Shown here: positions 1 to 7,598 of the stretch, piece by piece
Position numbering within the stretch: the stretch's first letter is position 1
How the letters are laid out: the number at the start of each line of letters is the position of its first letter
NCBI GenBank assembly: GCA_964588695.1
Contig: CAZPQK010000003.1
Coordinates: 296,888-360,887 of the forward strand
From: CAZPQK01 sp964588695
GTDB taxonomy: Bacteria > Krumholzibacteriota > Krumholzibacteriia > WVZY01 > JAKEHA01
DNA: 64,000 nucleotides
Direction: 5' to 3'
Program-made: the position numbers and the translations under genes
Notes under the pieces: model-generated
What the model was told of the DNA's origin: nothing
What the model saw: the letters and a program-made list of their open reading frames with translations, nothing else
Databases searched by the model: none

Positions 1-1
1 G

Positions 2-385
2 AAAACCGCCACTCGCACCGACACGCCATTGCTCAAACAGGCAGCCGAAACCCACGGAGAAAAAGATCTGCACAAGATTTCGATGGATGCGCTGAAGGCT
101 GGCGGCGCCAAGATCATCGGCAAGGAGACGGTGTTGGGTAAAGAGTGCGAAGTGTGGCAAACCGGCGGACAGATGGGAGCGACGTTGTGGCTGTGGAATG
201 GACTGATGCTGCGAACGGTGACCAAGCTGGGGAATACCGAAATGCGGATCGAAGCCACCTCGATCGATACCAAGGTGAACTTCTCCGACGCAGACTTTTA
301 TCCGCCTGAGGGATATGAAGTCAGCGAAGGTGGCAACGCGATGCAAAAGCTTGAGCAATACAAGCAGATGATGAAAAAGAACTAG
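2..385 (+). CDS. Unrecognised protein, 5' end outside the window
   Basis: The reading frame is open to the left edge of the window, so only the last 127 or so residues are seen and the true start lies upstream. The visible part has short beta-like stretches (GKETVLGKECEVWQ, ATLWLWNGLMLRTVTKLG) and ends in a Lys/Met-rich tail. Alternating beta strands with a WLWNGL segment recall small periplasmic beta proteins related to LolA or DUF4412, but this is only an impression of the pattern and I would not assign a family. A strong terminator starts 25 bp after the stop, so this is the last gene of its transcript. Confidence 0.7.
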   Translation, partial: KTATRTDTPLLKQAAETHGEKDLHKISMDALKAGGAKIIGKETVLGKECEVWQTGGQMGATLWLWNGLMLRTVTKLGNTEMRIEATSIDTKVNFSDADFYPPEGYEVSEGGNAMQKLEQYKQMMKKN

Positions 386-409
386 ATTGGCTGGCATCAA
401 TCTCGGGAT

Positions 410-440
410 CCCGACCTCGTAAAGAGGTCGGGATTTTTTT
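410..440 (+). terminator. Rho-independent terminator
   Basis: A perfect 9-bp stem (CCCGACCTC / GAGGTCGGG) with a 5-nt loop is followed by ATTTTTTT. It lies directly downstream of the first gene and ends its transcript. Confidence 0.9.
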
Positions 441-636
441 GTTGGGTTACCAACTTTTCCCGATCGTGCCTTGTACTTTCTAGTAAATAAACGAGGGCCG
501 GTCACTCGACTAGAAAAATTGGTGTGGAGGGGATGGAGCAAAACTTCAGAGCAAGCTGCGGACTCTGGTGTTACGGCGACATCTCTTCCATCCAATTTTT
601 TTGCTTTTCTGCGGGTTAGGGCGTTATGATGCGTCC

Positions 637-1563
637 GTGCACACACTCAAGAACCTAAGAATACCCGCGGTCGCGGCGCCCATGTTTCTGGTGTCGGGTC
701 CCGATCTGGTGGTGGCCGCGTGTCGCGCCGGAGTAGTTGGTACTTTTCCCGCTCTGAATCAACGGACCACAGAGGGGTACATCGCGTGGCTTGACGACAT
801 CGAGAGCCGTTTACAAGCTGCGCGCGATCGCGGTGAGCGACCCGCGCCGTACGGCGTAAATCTGATCGTACATAAAACCAACGAACGCCTGCAGGCCGAT
901 CTCGAAGTTACGATTCAGCGACGGGTGCCGTTGGTTATTACATCGTTGGGTGCGGTCAGCAAGTTGGTGGAATCGGTTCACGCCTACGGCGGTTTGGTCT
1001 ACCACGATGTGATCAACGCCCGTCATGCTCGGAAAGCTGCGGACGCAGGTGTTGACGGTCTCATCGCGGTAGCCGCAGGCGCGGGTGGACACGCGGGTAA
1101 CGTAAATCCGTTTGCGTTGCTCGCCGAGTTGAGGAGTTTCTTTTCGGGGACGATTTTGTTGGCCGGAGGTATTTCGACGGGTAGAGACATTGCAGCGGCC
1201 GAGATGATGGGTGCCGACCTTGCGTACTTGGGGACGCGCTTTATCGCGACCCGGGAGAGCCTGGCGCCGGACGCGTACAAGCAGATGATTGTGGATTCTA
1301 CGGCGAAGGACGTGCTCTACACCGACCGCGTCACTGGAATTTCAGCAAACTTTTTGCGCCCGTCGTTGGTGGGGGCTGGGCTCGACCCCGATAATCTGCA
1401 AGCCCCGGGAGAGGTGAACGTCGGCGCCGAGTTGGAACATGCGCGGGCGTGGCGCGACCTGTGGAGTGCCGGGCAGGGCGTGGGTGCGATTGCCGACATC
1501 CCTACCACGGCCGATCTGTGCGAACGATTAGTCCGTGAGTATCACGACGCTCGTGATGGTTAA
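637..1563 (+). CDS. Nitronate monooxygenase (2-nitropropane dioxygenase family)
   Basis: FMN-dependent TIM-barrel enzyme of the NPD/nitronate monooxygenase family, which oxidises alkyl nitronates to carbonyl compounds and nitrite. The N-terminus LRIPAVAAPMFLVSGPDLV, the segment GVVGTFPALNQRT, the glycine-rich AAGAGGHAGNVNPFALL with the usual catalytic-region His, and the phosphate-binding LLAGGISTGRDIAAAEMMGADLAYLGTRF are all typical. I chose the GTG at 637 because the family normally begins just before HTLKNLRIPAV. The frame stays open to a GTG at 568, but the extra 23 residues look unlike the family. The stop overlaps the stop of the convergent sulfotransferase gene by 4 bp. Family assignment is strong; the physiological substrate is unknown. 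Confidence 0.92.
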   Translation: MHTLKNLRIPAVAAPMFLVSGPDLVVAACRAGVVGTFPALNQRTTEGYIAWLDDIESRLQAARDRGERPAPYGVNLIVHKTNERLQADLEVTIQRRVPLVITSLGAVSKLVESVHAYGGLVYHDVINARHARKAADAGVDGLIAVAAGAGGHAGNVNPFALLAELRSFFSGTILLAGGISTGRDIAAAEMMGADLAYLGTRFIATRESLAPDAYKQMIVDSTAKDVLYTDRVTGISANFLRPSLVGAGLDPDNLQAPGEVNVGAELEHARAWRDLWSAGQGVGAIADIPTTADLCERLVREYHDARDG

Positions 1564-2435
1564 CCCCAGCCCAGATACGACGCGTACTTGGAGTCACTGA
1601 GTAGCGGTTCAAGTTCGGAAAAGTTTTCGACGTCGTCGGCGATATCTTTGGCGGTGACTTTCTTAAACTCGGTCGACGCGGTGTGCGAAGGCACGCCCAG
1701 GAACTCGTACACACCGTTCAACGTTTCCGGCTGCTTGTCTTGATCGAGCAAGTCACGTTCGTACTCCACGGTGTGGTGAGGAATGCCTTCCAGGCTGACG
1801 GCTTCTTTTTCCAGGCACTCCACGCGGTAGTCCATCGCGATCTTTAGTTCTTCCCAGGTGATGTGGACCTTCTTGCGCGGCTTCTTGCCGTCGGCTTGCT
1901 TTACCTGCCCCGCGCCAACCTGCGACTCTTTAATATTGTGGAAGTGACCGGTTTTCTCAGACCGCAGGTCCGACACCGCATGACGGAGGATGTTTGCGCG
2001 CTTCAGGTAGATAATCTTCCATCCTCGTTCGTGGAACTCTCGCAGAACTTTCTTGGGGTCGTGGCCTTGATTCTTTTCGATCTGGTAGACCTTTACCTTG
2101 AAACCCGTCGTGGGCTTTTTGCTAAGCGAGCAAATACCTTCGGCCCACCACAATGGTTTCGACACGTTTGACACGACGCCACCCTGGAGAATCTCAGGGA
2201 ACGTGAACACATCGGGGTGTGAGTTCATCAGGTCGACCAGCACTGTGCTGCCGGTTCGACCCTGCGCATAGATCATGAACTTGTTCTTCGGCACCTTGCT
2301 TTTGCGCACGCCGTACAAGCAGTACACCGCCCACTCGCGCAGCTTGTGCGGGGAATACCGATACGCTGCCAGTGTGATTGGGTTAATCAGCCCAACCTTG
2401 CCCGACTTCATATACATCTTGATGATGTCTTGCAC
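1560..2435 (-). CDS. PAPS-dependent sulfotransferase family protein
   Basis: A 291-residue protein of the P-loop-like sulfotransferase superfamily, which transfers sulfate from PAPS to a hydroxyl or amino group of a glycan, lipid or small molecule. The 5'-phosphosulfate loop is seen at residues 57-66 (AQGRTGSTVL), and the 3'-phosphate-binding Arg/Ser region is probably LKRANILRHAVS. There is no signal peptide, so it is probably cytosolic. The start is GTG at 2433-2435, preceded on the minus strand by AAGGAG. The acceptor cannot be told from sequence. It lies alone between a convergent oxidoreductase and the end of the M64 peptidase gene, from which it is separated by 90 bp holding a palindrome. 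Confidence 0.85.
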   Translation of the reverse strand: MQDIIKMYMKSGKVGLINPITLAAYRYSPHKLREWAVYCLYGVRKSKVPKNKFMIYAQGRTGSTVLVDLMNSHPDVFTFPEILQGGVVSNVSKPLWWAEGICSLSKKPTTGFKVKVYQIEKNQGHDPKKVLREFHERGWKIIYLKRANILRHAVSDLRSEKTGHFHNIKESQVGAGQVKQADGKKPRKKVHITWEELKIAMDYRVECLEKEAVSLEGIPHHTVEYERDLLDQDKQPETLNGVYEFLGVPSHTASTEFKKVTAKDIADDVENFSELEPLLSDSKYASYLGWG

Positions 2436-2476
2436 GCTAACTCCTTACGAAACCGTAGACTACAGATAGGCGTTTC

Positions 2477-2493
2477 GACCCGCCGGCGGGGTC
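2477..2493. repeat. Short palindrome GACCCGCC/GGCGGGGTC, possible REP-like element
   Basis: An imperfect inverted repeat (GACCCGCC, then GGCGGGGTC) followed by CTGTAA lies between the M64 peptidase and sulfotransferase genes. The arms and the adjoining CCTGTA recur at 8666-8695 inside a coding region. It could serve as a weak terminator for the peptidase gene, but no T-run follows on that strand. Confidence 0.45.
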
Positions 2494-2525
2494 CTGTAAT
2501 AAAAGCAACCTCAATGCCAAGGGCG

Positions 2526-3995
2526 CTAGTGCGAGTACCAGTCGATGATGCCGACCATTGCCGCATGGCACGCTACGCAGAACTCTTCGGCGGCTTTGGT
2601 AAACATGATGCAGTCGGCCATCGATCGGTAGAGACCAGCCGACGCGTACCCTGCGCCCTCAAACACACCCACGCGTCCTGCAAACTTGCTGTTGGCCAGG
2701 TACTCGTGCGCACGTTCGGCGTACTCGCGCTCTATTTTATCGTACTCCGCACGTGCTTGCTTAACTGCGTTCTCGTCGGCGCCGTCGCGCCGCATCGCCG
2801 CCATTTTATCGTTCAACTCCACCCGAACTTTACCCCACTCGGCGCTGATCTCGTCGTACCCCGATTTTTCCCACGGTGTCGGCAACGGCGTTTTTGACTT
2901 TATCAGGTGCGCCCACTTAAGCCGACTGGGATCGAGAAACGCGGTAATATTTGGTTCGCTGGGTTCGCGCCCGGCAGGATAAAAGTCGTTGTAGGCCGTC
3001 GAGGAAGAGTAATACTCGTCGGCCAGGCCAAAAAACGAATGGCCAAACTCGTGCACCATCAGGAACTCGCTCCACTGGTTGTCGCTGGTGAAGGTGCAGT
3101 AGAAGTTGTAGATTCCGCCGCCGCCGTAGCGGTCATGGTTAATCATGATGTATAGCGCGTCGTAAGGAACGTGGCGGGCTATGTCGCGAAGCGCTCGGTT
3201 GTTTTCGGTAAGAATGTATCGCTCGGACCCCATCGAGTTGAACGTTGTCTCGACCGACGTGCGGCGAAACACGCCGGCACGCGGTTCGTCACAGCCGGAT
3301 TCCAGCGAAGGTTTAAACACGCCGTATACATTGAAGCGCGATTTGTAACTCTTTGTGGGTTCGTGCAAGAAGAACACATCGGTAAACCGTTGCAGGTCGG
3401 CCTCGAACTTTGCCCGCTCTTCTTTGGTGTAGCCTTCGGCGATGATCGCAACGTCGGCGTGTTGGTGCGGGTCTCCGTTGTGCAAGCTTCGCACAACAAC
3501 GACCTCGGGGTCGGGCCGTTCGTCGTGAACCACCATGACGTCGTTAGGATCAACTACGGTGCGAAACACTTCGCGCAGGCCGCCGTCGGGCGAACGTTTT
3601 TCGAGCGAGAAAATGACTTTGTGTTTGGGAAGCGGGACGATAGCAGATTCGTGAAACGTTTTAACCACACCGCTAAGTGCCGGTGTGCTGGTCTGGTATT
3701 CCTTAAAATACGAGTCGAAACCGCGCGAGTACAGTAAGCGTTCGGTGTCCGCGTCATAGACTTTGTGGTAGTAGGCGCCGTAGTTGAGCGTATCGATGAG
3801 ATTGTTGAGGCTTCCCGCCCAGCTGCCGTAGCGATACACGCGGTCGATGGCGACCACCTCGGTGTTAGCGTCACCGGAGTGATGGTAGTCAATCCGCAGC
3901 GTGCGGTCTTCGAAGTGGTCAGCAAACGATGCGGTGGCGGCCGACGGGGCAACCAACGGGGCAGCCAGAACCAGCAGGGTAACGATGCGAAACAC
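2526..3995 (-). CDS. Secreted M64 family (IgA-peptidase-like) metallopeptidase
   Basis: A 489-residue exported zinc peptidase of MEROPS family M64. It begins with a signal peptide (VTLLVLAAPLVAPSAATA) cleaved around residue 22. The N-terminal third is a beta-rich M64 N-domain (residues ~25-165), and the catalytic domain starts near ADVAIIAEGYTKEE. The zinc site is HEFGHSFFGLADEYY at 315-329: His315 and His319 are ligands, Glu316 is the general base, and Asp326 sits in the conserved GxxDE extension. The start is GTG with AAGGAG upstream. A helical insertion rich in Lys and Glu (about 375-440) lies after the zinc motif. The substrate is unknown; named IgA peptidases are only a small part of this family. 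Confidence 0.93.
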   Translation of the reverse strand: MFRIVTLLVLAAPLVAPSAATASFADHFEDRTLRIDYHHSGDANTEVVAIDRVYRYGSWAGSLNNLIDTLNYGAYYHKVYDADTERLLYSRGFDSYFKEYQTSTPALSGVVKTFHESAIVPLPKHKVIFSLEKRSPDGGLREVFRTVVDPNDVMVVHDERPDPEVVVVRSLHNGDPHQHADVAIIAEGYTKEERAKFEADLQRFTDVFFLHEPTKSYKSRFNVYGVFKPSLESGCDEPRAGVFRRTSVETTFNSMGSERYILTENNRALRDIARHVPYDALYIMINHDRYGGGGIYNFYCTFTSDNQWSEFLMVHEFGHSFFGLADEYYSSSTAYNDFYPAGREPSEPNITAFLDPSRLKWAHLIKSKTPLPTPWEKSGYDEISAEWGKVRVELNDKMAAMRRDGADENAVKQARAEYDKIEREYAERAHEYLANSKFAGRVGVFEGAGYASAGLYRSMADCIMFTKAAEEFCVACHAAMVGIIDWYSH

Positions 3996-4052
3996 TATAT
4001 CTCCTTAAGATAGAGGCGCCCTGACCTTACCGGGCAATTCGATAAAACGCAA

Positions 4053-4085
4053 GAAGGCCGCAGACGAATCCGCGGCCTTCAGGAA
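4053..4085 (-). terminator. Hairpin terminator after the S9 peptidase gene
   Basis: A perfect 9-bp stem (GAAGGCCGC / GCGGCCTTC) with a 10-nt loop lies 24 bp beyond the S9 peptidase stop. Read on the minus strand it is followed by TTGCGTTTT, a moderate T-rich tail. Confidence 0.7.
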
Positions 4086-4103
4086 GAAAACGGCTGTCGC
4101 GCG

Positions 4104-6728
4104 CTAGGGTGTCGCGCTTTGCAGGTTCTCGCTGGGTTGATCGAGCGGCGGATACATGTCATCCCACCACTCCGGTTTTTCCTTCAGCCACTTGTCAAAC
4201 CAGGCGATGATCGCGTCCGACCAGATGATTCTTTTCTTGTAGTCCAAGATCCAATGGTCTTCGCCCGCAATCCGCAAGTACTCGACGTCTTTGCCCAATA
4301 GTTTAAGCGCGGTGTACATTTGCTCGCTTTCACCCGGCGGTACGTTGGTGTCGGAACCACCATGCAGTAGCAAGAGTGGTGTCACGATTTTGTCGGCGGC
4401 AAACAACGGGCTTTGGTCGACGTAGATGTCGCGACGGTTCCACGGAAAGCTTCCTGCAGCCGACACCGAGTTGTAACCGTATCCCCAATATCCTTCGCCC
4501 CAGTAGCTGGCGATCATGCTGATACCGGCGTGAGAAACCGCAGCCGCGAAGATGTCGGTCTTGGTAACCAGCAACTGTGTCATGAAACCGCCAAACGACG
4601 CGCCGATGCAGCCGACGCGATCCTGATCCACGAACGGATGCGCCGCCAGGAAGGCTTTAACGCCGTCGATAATCTCGTCGGCGGTGGTCTTGCCCCAGTC
4701 GTTTACGTGGCGCGCGGAGTACTCCTGACCAAAACCGGTAGCGCCCGATGGTTGCATGACGTACACAACATAACCGTGTGCCGCCCATAGATTCTTGGGA
4801 TAGCGACCGCCGAACGATCGCGTCACCGGCGAGGTTCCGCCGTAGTAGTAGACGATACAGGGATAAGTCTTCGACGAATCAAAGTTCGGTGGATAGTGCA
4901 CGCGCCCGGTAATGCTGGTGCCGTTGTTGGCGGTGTATTCGAAGTCGTCCACATTGCCAATTGTTACCGCCGCAAAACGTTCCGCGCCTGGATCCATCAG
5001 GAGCGACGATTTGCCGCGACGCAAGTCGACGGTGAACACTCGCGCGGGGCGGTTGGCTTGTGACGCGGTCAACACTGCGACTTCGGAGGTGCGGGGGACA
5101 TGGTTGCTATGAATGACGTCGCCGTCAACTTTGATAGGCGAAAACGCGCGCATAGCGATGTCGTAGCGGACCAACGTGGAGAACTCGCCTTCGGTGGCGA
5201 CAATGTAGATGGACTTTTGTTCGGGCCAATAAGCGCTCCGAACCGCCGGGTCGAAATCCTTGGTAATGGCGTCGACAGCGCCGGTTGCCGGATCAAGAAC
5301 GAATGCCTGGGTGTCGTAGTCGTTGGCGATAACATCGTCGGGGACATCGCGACCGATACCGTCGAACGCATTGGGTCCCGCCGTTACCAGAATCTTGTCG
5401 CCGCGCGGCGAATACTGGGCTGCGCCCAGCCAAGGCCCTTTGACCAACGACTCCACGCTTTGGTCGCGCAGGTTAATCACCGCGAGTTCGGTTTCGCTGT
5501 AGGGACGCTTGGACAAATCCTCCCAGGTACGGCTAACCAGAACGGCATCGCCGCTGGGATGAATATCCGCCAGCCTGGTGCTGATTTTGCCACTGGTCAG
5601 TTGTCGACTTAATCCACTGGCAACGTCTACCAGGTACAACGCGGTAAAGTCGCGCTCGTTGCCGCGTTTGTCGTATGCGCCGCGGTAACGCTTAACACCG
5701 GTCTTGCTTTCCTCTGCCCGCGTGCGCACCGAGTACACTATAAACGTAGCGTCCGGGCTCCAGCGATACCCGCTGAAGTCTTTGATACCATCGATAACTG
5801 TTGTAATTTCGCCGCTGGCAATGTCGACAGTGCGAATCGATGTCTTTTTGTCGTCAGAAGTCGTGTAGGAGAGCTGCGTTCCATTGGGAACCCACTGCCA
5901 GCTCCCGCCGCGGGTGTCGCGAAGGGTGGTTCGCAGCTTGCCGTCTTTGACCGAACGAATCTCGGTCCAGCGAGTGCGCGTTCCTTCTGGCGGCGTGCGC
6001 GTCGACATGGGCAGCATCACCCACTGCCCGTCGGGAGAAACCTGCATGCCGGAAACACTGGGTCCATCAAGCACGTCGGCGATGCTCAAGAATCGATCCG
6101 CGCGCGCCGACCAGGTAGCGCCAGGCTTATCGCCGCCCGCGATGGCGACATCGATTCGCCAGTCGTTCTCGTCGTCATCGCCCACCGGTGTCGCCGCCGC
6201 TTTGAACAACAGCAGATGTTTTCCCTGCCGTAGTTTGACCGAGCCGGACTTGGCATCGTCGAGTTTTCCGGTTCCGGTTTGCTTAACCACCGACTCCCCA
6301 CCAACCCACACTTCGAACGCCTGGGTAGACGCAACTTTAAATTTCACCTCGGTCCACTCGGATGTTTCCACCCACGCGGCGCCGTAGTAAATGCGGTTTT
6401 GATTTCCGCGCGCCATCTTTAGTCCGTCGGTACCGCTCTTGGTGGACTTCCACTTTACTCGACCACCAAACACATCGACACTCGCGCCAGCTTGCGGCGA
6501 CCAGTTGTCGACGTTCAAATGTTCATAGCCAATGAGATCCTTCAGGCCGAGTGGTTTGTCGGCGTCGTCGTCAAACGCGGGATCCGGAATATCAATGGGA
6601 CCCAGGACCAGCCATGCGTCGGTGCGCAAACGAATGTCGTCTTCCGCAGCGGCGGGGGACAACACGAGCGCGAGCGCAACGGTAGCGCAGGCCAAGATGC
6701 AGGCGGTACGAAGTAGTGGGCGGTTCAT
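4104..6728 (-). CDS. Exported S9 family prolyl oligopeptidase-like serine peptidase
   Basis: An 874-residue exported peptidase of family S9 (dipeptidyl aminopeptidase/acylaminoacyl peptidase type). After a signal peptide (residues ~1-29) comes an extra beta-sandwich-like segment (about 60-200, with WVETSEWTEVKFKV and KLRQGKHLLLFKA), then a WD40-like beta-propeller (about 215-590), then the alpha/beta-hydrolase domain. The catalytic triad is visible: Ser711 in GASFGGF, Asp793 in HGGSDTNVPPGE and His825 in GEDHWI. S9 enzymes usually run about 650-750 residues, so the N-terminal segment explains the extra length. The ATG start is preceded by AGGAGG. It probably cleaves peptides in the periplasm. 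It is flanked by a terminator downstream and diverges from the DNRLRE gene. Confidence 0.93.
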   Translation of the reverse strand: MNRPLLRTACILACATVALALVLSPAAAEDDIRLRTDAWLVLGPIDIPDPAFDDDADKPLGLKDLIGYEHLNVDNWSPQAGASVDVFGGRVKWKSTKSGTDGLKMARGNQNRIYYGAAWVETSEWTEVKFKVASTQAFEVWVGGESVVKQTGTGKLDDAKSGSVKLRQGKHLLLFKAAATPVGDDDENDWRIDVAIAGGDKPGATWSARADRFLSIADVLDGPSVSGMQVSPDGQWVMLPMSTRTPPEGTRTRWTEIRSVKDGKLRTTLRDTRGGSWQWVPNGTQLSYTTSDDKKTSIRTVDIASGEITTVIDGIKDFSGYRWSPDATFIVYSVRTRAEESKTGVKRYRGAYDKRGNERDFTALYLVDVASGLSRQLTSGKISTRLADIHPSGDAVLVSRTWEDLSKRPYSETELAVINLRDQSVESLVKGPWLGAAQYSPRGDKILVTAGPNAFDGIGRDVPDDVIANDYDTQAFVLDPATGAVDAITKDFDPAVRSAYWPEQKSIYIVATEGEFSTLVRYDIAMRAFSPIKVDGDVIHSNHVPRTSEVAVLTASQANRPARVFTVDLRRGKSSLLMDPGAERFAAVTIGNVDDFEYTANNGTSITGRVHYPPNFDSSKTYPCIVYYYGGTSPVTRSFGGRYPKNLWAAHGYVVYVMQPSGATGFGQEYSARHVNDWGKTTADEIIDGVKAFLAAHPFVDQDRVGCIGASFGGFMTQLLVTKTDIFAAAVSHAGISMIASYWGEGYWGYGYNSVSAAGSFPWNRRDIYVDQSPLFAADKIVTPLLLLHGGSDTNVPPGESEQMYTALKLLGKDVEYLRIAGEDHWILDYKKRIIWSDAIIAWFDKWLKEKPEWWDDMYPPLDQPSENLQSATP

Positions 6729-6860
6729 TTTTCCTCCTGGTGGGTGATGAACCTATAGCGTCGCACGATTTACCCCTAACTTCAAGAGGCCGCCTTGAGA
6801 CGCGCGCGCAGTTAAGTTAATATACGAATGTCGATTATCTAAAACCCAAGAAGGATCGTT

Positions 6861-7598
6861 ATGAAGCAACTCGGGATCTACACCCTGGGGCTGGTCGCGC
6901 TCATCGCGGCTATTGGCGTCGTTACTGCCCCAGCCGCGGCCGATCAGATTACGATCGTGTCCGACCGCGACAACACGATGTTTGAGGACACGTTGGGGAC
7001 GGTCAGCAACGGCCAGGGGCCGGTGATATTCTCGGGGCGACAGGGGCAGGGGCTGGTCCGCCGCGCGTTGCTTCGCTTTGATATTGCCGGCGCGCTACCC
7101 GTCGGCGCGGTGGTAACTGCGGTGTCGTTGGAATTGGATATGCAGGACACGTCCGACATGATGTCGCGCGACATGTCGCTTTTTCGCGTCGGCATGGATT
7201 GGGGTGAAGGGGCATCAAACGCCAACGGCGGTCAAGGCGACACCGCGCAAGTTGGGGATGCGACCTGGCTACACACTTTCTACAACACCGCATTGTGGAC
7301 GACGCCGGGCGGAGACTTTGACGCCATGCCCAGCGCGACGCAAACCGTCGGGACCGCTGCGGGGGCGTACACCTGGAGCGACACATCGATGGCCAACGAT
7401 GTTCAAGCGTGGCTGGACTCGCCTGGTAGTAACTTTGGCTGGGTGTTGATTGGTGTCGAAACCGTAAACCGCACGTCGCGTCGATTTGGTTCGCGCGAGG
7501 CGGGCGCGGGCCAGCCGACGCTTACAATTACCTACGACGCACCACTGCCGACGCGCGAAGCGTCGTGGGGGCGGGTAAAGAATGGCTTTGCCCGCTAG
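6861..7598 (+). CDS. Exported DNRLRE-domain protein with a C-terminal SWGRVK motif
   Basis: A 245-residue exported protein: signal peptide at residues 1-27 (ends APAAAD), then one DNRLRE domain (SDRDNTMFEDTLGTVSNGQG ... LLRFDIAG ... WGWVLIGVE-like strand ... TLTITYDAPLP), a jelly-roll found in surface proteins. The last 13 residues (EASWGRVKNGFAR) are not part of the domain and resemble the end of another exported protein at 19919-20524. AAGGATC precedes the ATG. The stop codon shares CTAG with the stop of the convergent gene. No enzymatic role can be inferred; DNRLRE domains are mostly structural or carbohydrate-binding. Confidence 0.85.
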   Translation: MKQLGIYTLGLVALIAAIGVVTAPAAADQITIVSDRDNTMFEDTLGTVSNGQGPVIFSGRQGQGLVRRALLRFDIAGALPVGAVVTAVSLELDMQDTSDMMSRDMSLFRVGMDWGEGASNANGGQGDTAQVGDATWLHTFYNTALWTTPGGDFDAMPSATQTVGTAAGAYTWSDTSMANDVQAWLDSPGSNFGWVLIGVETVNRTSRRFGSREAGAGQPTLTITYDAPLPTREASWGRVKNGFAR

